DNA of 64,000 nucleotides from Actinostola sp. cb2023 (taxonomy: Eukaryota; Cnidaria; Anthozoa; Actiniaria; Actinostolidae), in assembly GCA_033675265.1 (NCBI GenBank), contig JAUJYZ010001546.1, forward strand, positions 984,501-1,048,500, written 5' to 3'. Within the stretch, counting starts at the first letter, position 1; the number at the start of each line of letters is the position of its first letter. Under the pieces are notes generated by a model. That model was not told the DNA's origin, ran no database searches, and saw only the letters and a list, made by a program, of their open reading frames with translations. The position numbers and the translations under genes were made by a program. Positions 34,644-49,085 of the stretch are shown here, in pieces.

Positions 34644-37600
34644 ATAGAGGTTATTAGTCGGCTAAGCATTGAATACGTCTATAATACTGTGTAGTAAAAA
34701 TTCACAGCCGTATTATATGCTTAGCCGGTTAATAAATTGTTTATTATATATTTTGTCAAAGAAACTAGCTATTCTGGTGAAAGAAAAACAACAAATTACA
34801 GTGAAAACTTGGAAATCTCTGTACGAGCGCACGCTAGCCAAAACTGTAGAATTTCTCACGCTGATTGGTTAATTTTCATCACACGATTGTGCATGATTAA
34901 GTAACCACACAAAATACGGTCCCATATTTCGTGTGCTCTCGTGCATATTTCGTGCATTCTTTGACACAAAATACAATAAAGTAAAATATTTAACTTCACC
35001 TAGTGGGTACTGATCAGCATTACATGCAAAAATATAAAAGGACCTGTGAAGCACACTTTGGTCTAGGCCAGCCTGTGTTCTCTAAGGTTACTACAAATAA
35101 GAAGTCAACCTGGCCTCGGGACAATTCAATGAAACTTTTACAACTGTAATTTACAAGTGTAGCCATTGTTCTTGTAAAAGTTTTATTGAAAAGTGTCTGA
35201 TTGGGAGGGTGGAGTAAATTTCAGCCTGCAGTTTCTAAATATACTTGCTTTTGCATAGCACGCTCAATTCTGGGTGTCCTCTTGTTTTATTCAAGAATGT
35301 CATAAACATCTACATGTAATAAAAATAAATACTTCAATTTCCTTAATTTGCATACTCTTTCTGCAATCATGCACCTTTGTGTCACTGTCTACCCTACTAC
35401 ATGTAGCAGAGTTTTTTCTACTCACCAGGAAAGAGGTGCAGGGTAGCCACTGTCATGCACATTATTGAAAAATCTCCAAATAAGTCTTAGGCATAATGAC
35501 CCTCTCTTTCCCTCTTTCCTTTCCCTCTGATTAAAGTGAAATACAAATGTTTATCTTAGCTACAATATCTAACCATGCAACTAGGAAAGGCTTTCTCAGT
35601 GAAATTTCTTTGAAAATACGGGCTCTGGTTGCATGGTTAAATAATAGTAATACATCCATCAATAGTTTGTATCATCAACCTGTGATATTTTATTTTAACC
35701 GAGCTTTCGAGCAACTTGCTCATCTTCAGGGTTACAGATGTTTCAAGTGTAATTCCAAAAATATTTTTGTAAAAGTATTTTTGGAATTACACTTGAAACA
35801 TCTGTAACCCTGAAGATGAGCAAGTTGCTCGAAATCTCGGTTAAAATAAAATATCACAGGTTGATGATACAAACTATTGATGAATCTTCACACAACCTAC
35901 AAGAATCTTCTTGAAATAGTAATACATTGTCAAAATGGATTTCTTGCAATAGTCTCTTTTCGCGTTCACAGATCCCCCAGAAACCGCTGTACTTATTGAT
36001 ATCAAACGCATTTGTACAGGGTTAGCCTCGAGTCAGTGAAAATTATCAAATACAATGTATCAACAAGAACACGAAAAAATGTTTACATGAAACAATAGAA
36101 ACATTTTTGAATTGCACGGACTGTTCTCTATTATTGTCAAAAGTTGGAATCTACAATGTAGAATAAATCTGAATAAATTATGAAATCTACAACAGTCTAT
36201 TAATTTTTGTAGATTTCATAATTTTATACAGATTTTTTATTTATTATTTTTAAGAGAATAGAATTCTCTATTATTGTCAAAAGTTACTGCACTTGCAGTC
36301 ACATAAAATGGATGGTGAAATATTTTGAGACAATAATATATATCACATCCATCATTCCCTAATCTGCCAAAGAGCATGCTAGACACACTAAAAACATTGA
36401 CATGTGAGAATGGAACAGTGGATGAAAAGATGCAAGACAAACTGACAAATAACCTAATGTTCCTTGGGATGCTACCTCTGACGATCAATCTAAGCCTGGA
36501 TGGATATTATACATGTACCGTGTTAAGTTGGTCTTCTCTGAGGATAGTTATGATAATTAAAAAGTTGAATTAAATAACACAGAAAACAATGTCAAATATT
36601 ACACATCTTCTCTGATAGAGTCTATGTGTACCGGAAGTATGTTTCCATTGGCATCCACCACTTCTGGTGTTTCTAAAAATAGATTTAGTGAAATTAAGAT
36701 ATCCCAAGGGCAATACAGCGAGACTCCCTTGGCTCTGTCCCTTATGCCCTCTTGGAGTATTGAATTAAATTGATGAACAGGGCCCAGGGTTAAAATAGCT
36801 AACCTAGGGTAAAATATTAAGAATTAACACTAGGTTAGCGAATTTATCCCCGGGTTAGCGTTAACACGCTTTCGAACAACCGGGCCCAGATGTCAAGCTA
36901 CAGGATATCAATAATTATATAAGTATATATAATGTACAAGAAATACTATTTAAAAATAGTATTACATACATGTACATTTTATGTACTTATTATAGTAGTA
37001 AATGGCTGCAAGAAAAGCAAGAGTGTTACAAGAAATCCAGTGATTATTACTCAACATTCAACAGAATCCTGAGCCATTTCATAAATTAATGAAAGTATTA
37101 GCTTGGTATTACCTTACAAGTACATTGTAAGTTTTGGCATTAAAAAAATATATAAATCATATTTTTTAGAGTTTTTATTTGGTTCTGCACATATATTACA
37201 GGAAATGAAAACAAACTAAGCTAAATGAATGTCACTGTTTTACTATATTAGCAAATATGAAAAGAAAGTGCATAAATTCTATATGTAATTAACTGTAGGG
37301 TGTGTACCAGTGGTGGTTAAAGTAGTAACAACATTTACAACTGTAAAAATAGTATCTATTTACAACCTCCCAGATCTGTGAAGCATGGCTACATGGTGCA
37401 AAAAATATAAATTTATGTTTCGATCAACATCTGTCAGAGAGTTCAGAACATCAAATCTCCACTACTGGGTCAATTAAGACTGATTACACTAGGGGTATAT
37501 CCTTAGTTATAGCCTGCGTAGGCAGGCTCTAGGAAAAAGGGTGGTTCAATTAAGCTACCTTAGTTCCAAAATGACAGATCTTATTTGTTCCTAAGGTATA

Positions 37601-38537
37601 TAAGCAACCATGAGTGTCTTGAGTCAGAATTATCATCTGATATTATGATGCAAAAATCATCACACATGAGCAACATAGCACAATTATCACACAATTTATG
37701 TGCTGGTGGCAGCACATAATTTTTACGCCTAAAATGTACCAACTCTAAAGTGACAAAAGCTACAACTGTCATTCCGGCTGTCATTATCTTATCTCGGGTC
37801 ATTGATCTGGGGGTATCTTATTTACTGACAAACACCCTAAATGGTACCGGCTTAGTCTCTTATGGTCCATTTAGATTTGTGTTACCCTAAGAGGGTGGTT
37901 CACCTTTTATATGGATCCTTTTGTTCCACACGACCCCACCAGCTTTAGCTAAAATAAGTAATACCGTGTTTAAATAAAAGTTATTGTATTGTATTGTAAT
38001 TTCTGAAGACAAAGGGACTGCTGAAATTAAAATGCTTTAAAATAACTACTCTTCTACATGAGATAGTGTACTAGCTTCTCTCTCAAAAAGAAGAATGTAA
38101 ACAGCCTAATAATATTTCTCATCAATAGACTTCACTGAGTCTGCCTTGGGGAAAAATAGGGCAAATGATACACAGGGTATTACTCAAATACAACAACATG
38201 ATATGGCAAGTAATTTATTAGTCTTTTAATACAAGATTGTACTTTTATCTGCACATTTACTGAGAAGGGAAGAAACTACACCCCACCAATCTTGTTCTGT
38301 ACTCTTTTAACATTCACAAAAACACGACATTTTATATGGATGCTTATTTTTTTGCAAAGGAACCCGAAACGAAGCCAACTGATTTTGTTCTGTCTCAACG
38401 GTATCGTAGTCCGTTGTTAAGGAGGTAATTTATAGCGTAAATTAATCACTTGCCTCGACAGAAGAGAAGCGAAAACAAGTACAGAACCAAACTTGCGTGT
38501 TTTTCTTTGTGACCAGTAAAATCATTACAGTTTCTTA

Positions 38538-38637
38538 TATATAGAGACAACAGAACACGCCATACAGCTACGTAGATCTTCTTTTATATCAGAGGCCTTT
38601 CGGCTTAACAGCCCTCGTCAGTGATACAGTGTATATG
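38538..38637 (-). mobile_element. 100-bp retroposed insert, 14-bp TSD
   Basis: Inserted in the right TIR arm of copy 2. The 14-mer ATTACAGTTTCTTA flanks it on both sides (38524-38537, 38638-38651). The other three copies of this arm (near 10120, 15050 and 31365) show the empty site. A 14-bp duplication suggests target-primed retroposition. The minus strand contains the ribozyme-like core described separately. Confidence 0.8.
38585..38628 (-). ncRNA. Candidate minimal type-I hammerhead ribozyme
   Basis: On the minus strand: stem I strand TGTATCA (38628-38622), core CTGACGA (38621-38615), stem-loop II GGGCTGTTAAGCC (38614-38602), GAAA (38601-38598), loop GGCC, then TC as the cleavage dinucleotide (U16.1, C17), then stem I return strand TGATATA (38591-38585). 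Stem I gives 7 pairs, one of them G-U. A15.1-U16.1 closes a one-pair stem III, as known for minimal hammerheads in Penelope-like elements and metazoan retrozymes. Stem II pairs imperfectly (one bulged G). Activity is untested. Confidence 0.5.
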
Positions 38638-39054
38638 ATTACAGTTTCTTAGCAGAAAATAGTAGCAATGACCACCATTCAGACCGTCCGCCATTTTGAA
38701 AATCCATCTGAGCCCGTTAGAAAAAGAGTCAGCTTTGTGTGTTATACCTATGCGCAGAGGTTCTCTTCTAAAAAGCTCCGAGCATCGTTATAGATTGACC
38801 AATCACGATTGAGCAGTTTCAAATGAAAGTCGCGCATGCGCGGACATTTGGACCAATCAGCATCGGCCTAGAAATGGCTGTTACCAGAGCCACTGACGGG
38901 AGAAGGAACGACCGACCGAGGTGCTCTGGGTACGAGAATGAACTGTTATTAGATTCAACAACCGGCTCATGTGCGCATGTGCACTACTACAGATAGATGA
39001 AATTGAACTGACAGAACCATCTGTACGTAAGTCCTACAGGCATCACGGTTCGTG

Positions 39055-39390
39055 ATGCAGCAAATCATGGTTGTTGTGTATCTATTGCTTTCGTTTGGTT
39101 TCGTTGCTGCAGAGCCGACAATACAAGGTGTCGTTAACGAGATTTCCTTTGCAAACTTCTTCCAACTTGAGGGCCACAGACTTCTGGGAACTCCTCTGAA
39201 AAAAGTCGAGGTGAATTCCTTTTTCGATTGTCTTACTGAGTGTAGAACGAACACACGATGCTTGTCTACAAACATGAACACAACAAGCGATGTTCAAGGT
39301 CTGTTCGAGTGTGTGCTGTTGGGTATTGACAAGTACGAACACAAAGAAAACTTGACCAAAGTGAATGGAGTCGACCATTATACCTTGCCG
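39055..39390 (+). CDS. Exon 1: signal peptide and PAN/Apple-like domain
   Basis: Encodes MQQIMVVVYLLLSFGFVAA and the PAN part (NFFQLEGHRLLGTPL, FFDCLTEC, RCLSTNMN, FECVLLGID, DHYTLP). Ends CCG|GTAAGATT in phase 0. The frameshifted twin is at 27313-27641. Confidence 0.85.
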
Positions 39391-42300
39391 GTAAGATTAT
39401 TGAAAATAGTTTAATATTTATATACAAGACAATTAAGTTTTTAAAAGGTAAAAGTCAAATGTTTTCGATGATAATGTCATCTAAGTTCAGGATATAAACA
39501 GAGTTTACTGGCCCGCAGTCCCGCTGTTTTCCAACTGTTTCTTTCCTGAAAATCAAACGTTAAACGTTGTAGTGGAGTTTTACTTTCCATTGCCTTCCAG
39601 ATCGGTTACTTGTAAAATAAGTAAAAACTGTTTCTGACCTAATCAGCCTCAGATATTGAAGAACTGAGAACTACTATATAATATATCGACCAAACTGACG
39701 GCAACTAAACGCGCGCGCTTGGGGTTAACATTTTTCAACAATGAGCCGTTTATCATGTAATTTCAAAACTCATATGACAAAACATGATTATCATAGCTGG
39801 AAAGAGCTCGATGAAATTAGTAAAAATGTAAAGTTTGGAAAAGATCGCTTCACAAATTGCGAAGATATGAATTTTCAAAAATCGAAATTTTATATCACAA
39901 CAAAACCTTTGGAAATTTATGTTTGGAGGCAACTCTTGCCACCAACAATTAAGTGTCATTGTCTGAGAAAACCGGGCAGAGTTGAAAGATGGGGGTCGGC
40001 CGATTCCTTTCAAATTGCTATCATTTATTACCTATAGGAATAGATTAAGAATGGTCGTATTTAAAGTTTGGTTCAGGCTTTTGCTCGAAAGTTGACCACC
40101 CCCCCCTTGTTTTGCATCAAAATCGCCCTGAAAGACGCTAAAATTTCGGGTCACTTTGGCGCTCTGTAAAACTCATATTACATGATTTTCTATGATACAT
40201 TTAGTTTGGTTGTAATATTTAGCCTATGTAGAGCTGGGTTACATGCAATAATGGCAAATTTTCGAAAAACATCTTATTTTCACTTCGAGTTAAAAGTCAG
40301 TTGTCGACGGCCTTCGGCGGTCGACTAAATTTAAGCCATTTTATGGAGGTCCGTTCTTAAAAGTGCGGCAGTTTATTTTCTTAATTTAGCCATTTTTAAC
40401 AAGTTTATTCTTTCCTTTCTTGATTTCCAAAAACTCTTACTCGGATATTTTCAACGACTTTGCGTGAGCAGCCTCCGACTCTTCAAGGTAATCGGCTCTT
40501 TTCCCGTCAAATTTTGTTTGTTTATCATCAATAAGTCGGACTTGGTTCTTCGTATACTGTCTTTTTAACCGCAAGCCACTCTTTAGTTCTTTAAAAGACC
40601 TTAAAATCTTACAAGAACATGATAAAAGGTAAATAGCTTCGTTTCACACATACTAATTAAGTCAATAAACACTCAGTCAGTCAATTTCAGCAGATTGTGT
40701 GACAGAAGTGTTTGATCGCGATTTTGCCGGGAAAACAAGGGTTTCAAGCTCTCGCTATGTACAACATATTACAATCCAATCAAAAGAAATATATGTATTA
40801 ATGCCTAGATGGATTTATTCAGTAAATATACCATTATTAAACATTTGAGAGTTCGTCCGCAAATCATCATTTAGAATCTGTATGTCAACAGCAACACGTA
40901 CTGAATGAATACTAATTACTTCATTGAACATGTTCATGCAATGACTTTGCAACAATATCGATATTTCTTACAACATTGCCGTGAAATAATCTGCTTCATT
41001 ATCATTAAAATGGAATCAAAATTTTGTATTTGATTTATCACAGAGTAATTCAGGACAATTAATAGTTATTAGTGTTTTAATTTCAAGATTACACAGTCGT
41101 ACAAATGAACGTTACTGAATGGTTACCTGAAATAAATAATTGTTACAATTGTCTCGTGTGTATGAGAAACTCATGTGTTTCACTATGGATATATCGATCA
41201 TTTGTTCGTTTTCATCTGAAAGTTCACGGTGCAGTTCTGTTAGTAGGGTCTGGGCTATACGGGGGCGTGCCGCTGGACAGGGTATCGGTTTTTGACTGGG
41301 TATATAATGTTATGTGAGTCTGTCCTAAACATGGTATGGTAATGAACGATTGTCGTCGGTGATGAATTTTTGTGTACTGTATCAGTAGACCTGCCAGACA
41401 GAAGACAGTATTTTGTCCTTTGTCCTAAAGAGGGTCATAAAATAGAGGGTGTTGTCCTAGACAGGGTGGATATTTTAGTATATATATTTTGTCCTAAACA
41501 GGACCAGGGTTTCAAACCCTCAGCGGCACCCCTTAGTTCCCAAACATGGGTAAAGTGAGTTTTTTAATCTACTAGTCATTAGCTTAGTTTGCTAAGAAAA
41601 AACAAATGGGTACTTTTAGGCCAGTCTCGCGTGAGTTAGACATAACGATAATAGTTTTCACGGTTTTCACGTGAAGGCTGCCACCAGTGCAGCCGAAACG
41701 TCATTTGAACCATTATTTCATTACGCGTAAAAACTGAAAAAACTATTATCGTTAAAGAACACTTATATATTCCTTTGATTTTCAAATGTACAAAACACTG
41801 AACATTACTCTAAAACATGAATTGCTTGTATGTGGTATAAACAGTTAACGATTATGATTTTTATTCCTTTCTTTTCTCATTTTCTGTTTTGGTTATCTGG
41901 ATGGGAGAATGTGGAGGGGAGGGGAGGGGTGATTTCGACGCCGTAAATGGTTGATTTTGGTACTGTACCTTATTTTTAATTTATGCGATTCCGTTATTGT
42001 CAAGAACAGGCGTTAAACCATCTGTAGTTTATAGCAGTTTCTATAGCCTGGCTTTGACTGTAGTGCACCTCTCAAACTCCTCGTGCACGTCTCCCGCCTG
42101 CTCCCTACCCCATCTCCCTCCTCCCTCCCCCCTCTCCCGTCCCGCTTCCCCTTCCCCTTCCTCCTCCTCCCTCCGTTCCCCCTCCTCCTTTCCCCCCCCC
42201 CCCCCCCCCCCCCCCCCTCTAGGGAGCAATGGTGGCCGAGTGGTGAGAGCATTCGCCTCTCATGAAACGCTGTGGTGCCTGGTTCAATTCACGAATCGGG

Positions 42301-45300
42301 CACTTCATGTGAGTTGAGTTTGTCAGTTCGTTCTCTCCCTTGTTTTGAGGGTTTTTCTTCTGGTACTCCGGTTTTCCTCCCTCATTAAAAACGAACTAGT
42401 GAGATGAGCGTTGGGTGTATAGTACATAATAGAGAATGTAGTAAGAAATGAGTGTTGAGAGTCGTGTCCCAAATTAGCAGTAATGCTAGATCGATCGACA
42501 CGTTGAATTAAAAAAAGTAATTTTATTCCAAACACCCTCCTCCCCCTTCCTCGCCCACCGTTCCTCCTTCCCCTTCCCCTCCCCTTTCCTCCCCCAACGC
42601 ACGCTGCAATAGCGCCAGAGATACCACAGGGCCCCCTAATTAATCAATAATTTCACAAAAATGCTAATAAAAGAATAAAAGTAATTATATCGCTTTTTGT
42701 TTTTCTTTGTCACGCGCGCGCGTGGTACACCGCGATACACCGCGCGCGCGCGCGTGATAAAGAAAAATGATGAATGAAACTTGCCTTGTTATGACTTAAA
42801 AACAAAAAAATAAATGCTTTATTCGTGTTTTCTTTGTAGAATAGTTGCAATTGGAATGGTTGTAGAGGAGATATCCAGCGGAGACGTCGGAAGATCTAGT
42901 TAAATATATATTTGCTTTATTTACCGTGATTAAAATTATATTTTGAACATTTCACAACTGCAGTGTATTCAGTTTGAATAATAAATGAGTTAGAGACTTC
43001 TAGTTCGTGCTTTACCGGCAAATAGACGCACGCGCTGGCTGTAGAATGAACGAGAATTCAAATACTGCTCGAGGCGTAGCCGAGTGCAGTATGAAGAATT
43101 TCGAGTTCATTCTACAGCCAGCAAGTGCGTCTATTTGCCGGTAAAGCACTCACATCAGTCTCTAACCCTTAAACAAAAAACAATATAATGTAATATAATT
43201 TGTAATTTTAGCTGGAAACGTTCATTATGCCGAGTTTTAATCAAACAAAGCTTTTTTGGCGCAGATCCAGACCGGTTTACGCTGTTTTCCGGAGAACGGT
43301 CAATTTTTTCAAAGTAAGAGTAATATATGATATAGCTCTCTTGAATGTTTAATTTATTCATAAAAAGGTACAAAAACTGCCGGTTCGGGAAACGGTCACA
43401 TCTTTTCCTGGATCTGAGACCTGCATGCGGCGTTTTCAAACGTCTCCACTTTTGAAAGCGTTTTCGAAAACCTCCGTTTTCATCTATGTTTTCATTTTGA
43501 TTGCGCAACACATTTTCGTGTTGCAGGTTGCAAAACTTTGTTGCACAAAGTAGAAGCTCTTTCTACTTCATGCAACAAAGTTTTGCAATCTGCAACACCG
43601 AAACATTTAATTTGTTGCGCGACAAGTTGCACGAACGATGGTAATACGAGAAACATTGCTCTGCAACTTGCAACGCAACAATCTGAAAATGTTGCGCGAC
43701 AAGTTGCACGATTTTGTTGCTCGTATTACCGCACCTTAAAAACAAAAAAATAAATGCTTTATTCGTGTTTTCTTTGTAGAATAGTTGCAATTGGGAATGG
43801 TTGTAGAGGAGATATCCAGCGGAGACGTCGGAAGATCTAGTTAAATATATATTTGCTTTATTTACCGTGATTAAAATTATATTTTGAACATTTCACAACT
43901 GCAGTGTATTCAGTTTGAATAATAAATGAGTTAGAGACTTCTAGTTCGTGCTTTACCGGCAAATAGACGCACGCGCTGGCTGTAGAATGAACGAGAATTC
44001 AAATACTGCTCGAGGCGTAGCCGAGTGCAGTATGAAGAATTTCGAGTTCATTCTACAGCCAGCAAGTGCGTCTATTTGCCGGTAAAGCACTCACATCAGT
44101 CTCTAACCCTTAAACAAAAAACAATATAATGTAATATAATTTGTAATTTTAGCTGGAAACGTTCATTATGCCGAGTTTTAATCAAACAAAGCTTTTTTGG
44201 CGCAGATCCAGACCGGTTTACGCTGTTTTCCGGAGAACGGTCAATTTTTTCAAAGTAAGAGTAATATATGATATAGCTCTCTTGAATGTTTAATTTATTC
44301 ATAAAAAGGTACAAAAACTGCCGGTTCGGGAAACGGTCACATCTTTTCCTGGATCTGAGACCTGCATGCGGCGTTTTCAAACGTCTCCACTTTTGAAAGC
44401 GTTTTCGAAAACCTCCGTTTTCATCTATGTTTTCATTTTGATTGCGCAACACATTTTCGTGTTGCAGGTTGCAAAACTTTGTTGCACAAAGTAGAAGCTC
44501 TTTCTACTTCATGCAACAAAGTTTTGCAATCTGCAACACCGAAACATTTAATTTGTTGCGCGACAAGTTGCACGAACGATGGTAATACGAGAAACATTGC
44601 TCTGCAACTTGCAACGCAACAATCTGAAAATGTTGCGCGACAAGTTGCACGATTTTGTTGCTCGTATTACCGCACCTTTAAAAACAAGAAAATAAATGCT
44701 TTATTCGTGTTTTCTTTGTAGAATAGTTGCAATTGGAATGGTTGTAGAGGAGATATCCAGCGGAGACGTCGGAAGATCTAGTTAAATATATATTTGCTTT
44801 ATTTACCGTGATTAAAATTATATTTTGAACATTTCACAACTGCAGTGTATTCAGTTTGAATAATAAATGAGTTAGAGACTTCTAGTTCGTGCTTTACCGG
44901 CAAATAGACGCACGCGCTGGCTGTAGAATGAACGAGAATTCAAATACTGCTCGAGGCGTAGCCGAGTGCAGTATGAAGAATTTCGAGTTCATTCTACAGC
45001 CAGCAAGTGCGTCTATTTGCCGGTAAAGCACTCACATCAGTCTCTAACCCTTAAACAAAAAACAATATAATGTAATATAATTTGTAATTTTAGCTGGAAA
45101 CGTTCATTATGCCGAGTTTTAATCAAACAAAGCTTTTTTGGCGCAGATCCAGACCGGTTTACGCTGTTTTCCGGAGAACGGTCAATTTTTTCAAAGTAAG
45201 AGTAATATATGATATAGCTCTCTTGAATGTTTAATTTATTCATAAAAAGGTACAAAAACTGCCGGTTCGGGAAACGGTCACATCTTTTCCTGGATCTGAG

Positions 45301-48300
45301 ACCTGCATGCGGCGTTTTCAAACGTCTCCACTTTTGAAAGCGTTTTCGAAAACCTCCGTTTTCATCTATGTTTTCATTTTGATTGTTTGTCAGTGGAATG
45401 CGCTATATAAGAATTGCACATATTATTATTATTAGTGGACGATCGCTAAAAACGGATGCAAAAAAGTATGCAATTTTCAAAACGAAAACATGGACACATG
45501 GACTCCCCTCTCTTAATACCTTCCTAGACCACCTCAACTTCCAATCACCCCACCATAAAGTTCCAACATACACTATCACTATTTTGTTGCTCGATTTCCT
45601 GGACACCACCATCTACCTCCACAAGGACGGCCAACTCCTATCCACCCTTTACACCAAACCCACCGATAGCACACTCCTCCTCCACCATTCCTCATACCAC
45701 CCCGACAGATGTTAAAAACAGGCACAATCTACAGCCAAGCCCTTCGATACAGACGTCTCATCACCGATGATGATCTTCTACTAAAACAACTCCACCGACT
45801 CAGACTCATCCTCCTAACCAGGGGTTGAATAAACACCTCCATCACCAAAGAATTCCACAAAATCCTCCCTACCTCACAACACTCCCTTCTATTCCCCCCC
45901 ACTCCAGGCCCTGAACCCCCACCCCCACCACGTAGACATCAACGAGAATTCATCATCCCTGCTCATCACATCATCACACCCTCCCCCCATCTCCAACATC
46001 CTAAGGTTACAATGGAACATCCTGTCACGTGACCCGAAACTCTCCCCCCTATATTCCCAGATCCACCCCTCACAGCCTTCCAACGAGTCTCTAACCCTTA
46101 GAGACCTACTAGTCCACACCAACTTCACATCACAACACCAAACACATCACAATCCCTAGAAACCGAACAATCTCAACCCTAGCATCGGAGCCGAAACAGA
46201 ACTACTCCTAGCCATCCAAAAGCCAAGTCACATTGGAATGTCGGGAAACGGACACACCACCACTATAAGAATTACCACTACGCAAACCACTTGGATGATC
46301 AAAATTATGTACCACCACTACCCACCCATGTTTTCTCACAAATCTACCTGCCACACCAGAACTACTATAACTACAGAATACCAACCAACACCGTCAACCT
46401 ATTCCACAGCAAGCAAAGCAAGAACAAAACAGCAACACCACACACCCGATCAACAAACCACGAACACTCCATTCACCATTACAGAGAGAAAAGGAAAACC
46501 ACTTATGAAACATTAAACCGAAGAATATCCCATCAACCCGCTGTCCGTCACAGCTAGCCCACAATTTTTTGCTCTCATGAACGCACCTAATGTTCCCATG
46601 TCTAGGAATTCTACATTTTATTAAGTGTATGGTCACCCTTAGAAATAATGTAATTCATTAGTCTCCACTTCAGTTATTATCACAGCTTTATTAAATATAT
46701 ATTCCAGCATTTCTTTTGGTTACTTTAGCCACCGTGGCCTTATTTTGGAGGTTACTTACAAACACCACACATATGACACTGTTCCACTTCCCATCTGTTT
46801 GCCATTCCACCCACCTTGCCCACCTGATTCACACCCTGGAACCCTGGACACTGGCTAATACTTCATTGGCGGCCATGAACTAAATGCCCTGCCATTCTAC
46901 ACACAAGGTGACCTATTTTACATTTACAAAGCAATGGTTCTTCACTAAAGTTACCAATCATAAGGTCTAATGGTCACTATCTGGACCACACCAATACATA
47001 TACAAAAATTTTACATAATCAAGCTATTTTTGTCTACCTCTACAACAAGAACAACATTAATTTTCACTTGGAAGCCACAGCACCAGCAAATCCGAACTGA
47101 ACCTACCTTTTTCTAAAATAGAGTGAACAATCCACTATACCGTCCTCTGTGAAAACCACAAACAATATAAAGATATTACAAAAAACCGTTCGGGGAACGA
47201 AGCTTCCTATTATACCACACTGATACTATCATCTACGACAAGATTTAAATATCAACAGCAAAAAACTGGAGTTCAATTTCATATTCACTCTTAATGGGAT
47301 CTATTTGCTACTCCAACCATTTTTACTCCATCGACAAACCATTGTTACAAACTACGGCCCACACCTAAGCCGCTGAAAAAAACATTCGCCGTCCTGACCG
47401 GGACACCACAACTGTTGAATTTGCAACACTACTTGAACGTTATTGATCGCTATATGAAAATTGGTCTGCAACTTAACAAACACCAACAAAACCACACATA
47501 CCTCCAATGCTTTTTCACCATCTAATGTACAGTATAGGCACATATTGAACAATACAATCGTCTGAATATTTCTTTAACGTGTTTACCTTTGTCTTACACT
47601 ACAGCCTTCGATAATTTTATCCGCATTATTCGAGCGATCGCTCCATCCATATTCCGGCTCCACGTCCCACCTTACCGTCCTTGCAATGACATACCCATCT
47701 TACAGCCGTGTAACACCACTATTTTCCCCGTTCAACCCCTGCCTGGACAGGTTATTAACTCATAAACGTCAACAATATTCTGCTCGTGTGTATAGGCCGC
47801 CATTGCCACCAACGTTCAAATGCCCCGCCTCCCATACGCCCCCGCGAACCCCAAACGTCACACACAGGAAACCCAACAACCCTCCCCAGTCCCCCCTATA
47901 TAAAGAACCGCCACGCATACTCCGCCCTTTCTAATAGTATCTCACCCAAGAACACAAGTCACGGCTCCGATGTACTCAAAAAATTCCCGCTCTAAAGGTA
48001 CCATATTAATATCCACAACATCATCGCAACCACGCTTTGCGCATCCACTTTTTTCCGCCCCGGGGTCCCGGGTCTCGCCTGCTTTCCCGCACGCCACGCT
48101 AGCACATCAGCGCCCTAACCAGTCAAATTCCCCTCCCCCTCTGTCTTTTGCCATGGCGTAGGGTGTAGCTTGCAGGCCTGTCAAGTATCAATCTTTTCTT
48201 GATCTTTGAATCACGCTGGGACTTCTAAACCCCTGAAGATTAGAGTCCCAGTGGGCACTGGACAGAGAGGCTCCCACTCTCTAACTCCCCTTGGATTGTG

Positions 48301-49053
48301 AGCTCACATCTCCCTCATTGTATATACCACCTTTTAAAACCCTGCAGCTTCCCTTCCACCCCCCAACGCTGCCTTTCAAGCATCACTTATTTCATATTTT
48401 ACCAAATTTCTAGCTTGGCTTCTCCATTATTCACCAACACATTTTTGACTATATTTCACTTCGCACGCTACTTTTAGCGCGTCTAACGCCTTATCTCTTT
48501 ACATACCAAGCGCTATCATCACTATACACATTCCAATCCATGTATCTGAATGCCTTAGTTTACAAACGCGCTCACAGCATTTATGCTAGTCTTATTCTTC
48601 CATGTTCAATTCATATCAATTTTATTTACTTCTAGTACACTGTTACAATGTATATAGCATAACGGGTACATTACCGACCCGAACCTTTTCTTATCACATT
48701 CACTCCTATAGAATTTTCAATTCCTTTAATAGCCCCATCCTTTTCTCCTATTATGCCCATCAGTTCACACGTTTCTTTACCTCTTTTCTTATATAATTCC
48801 CTAAACCCCTTTTTTTTAATCCTACCGACATACGTCCATATATTATGTGTCACTATCTTAAGGTCGTCGGCACGTCTCCCATCACAATGTAGGCTTTTAA
48901 CATTTACGTTTGTTGATCCCTATCGTACCACATTTCCGTTTGACCCTTGCCCCCACTTCTTGCTTTATAAACTCACAGTTTTAAACTGACAATCACATTA
49001 GCTTGGATCCCCCATAATCCCCCACCACCCCCATTCCACCCTTTTTCCCTTGA

Positions 49054-49085
<32 letters not shown>

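Larger units (their letters stand above)
31097..38940. mobile_element. Long-TIR element, copy 2, with four later insertions
   Basis: Begins CATTCTCGTACCCAGAGC at 31097 and ends with the inverse at 38940, nearly identical to copy 1 (9838-20288). The left arm runs to about 31797; the right arm is about 38105-38940. Insertions relative to copy 1 are a LINE (31798-33791), a MITE (34030-34643) and a 100-bp insert with ribozyme-like fold (38538-38637). It lacks the CGACACGG element and the LTR-like piece of copy 1. Flanking 9-mers do not match (AATACCACT, AACTGTTAT), so the termini were probably rearranged. The right end abuts the duplicated 5' region of the PAN gene. Confidence 0.75.

Noticed and set aside
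41680..41725. Hammerhead-like stem-loop GGCTGC...GCAGCCGAAACGTC
   Set aside because: The core reads GTGAAGG, not CTGANGA, so the catalytic bases are missing.
42228..42300. Functional tRNA gene
   Set aside because: A and B boxes are present but no clean cloverleaf; the sequence runs directly into a SINE body.
43155..45321. 118-codon minus-strand frames repeated three times (MLRNQNENIDENGGFRKRFQ)
   Set aside because: They lie in the non-coding 940-bp tandem unit, with no family resemblance and no codon-level conservation to test beyond identical copies.
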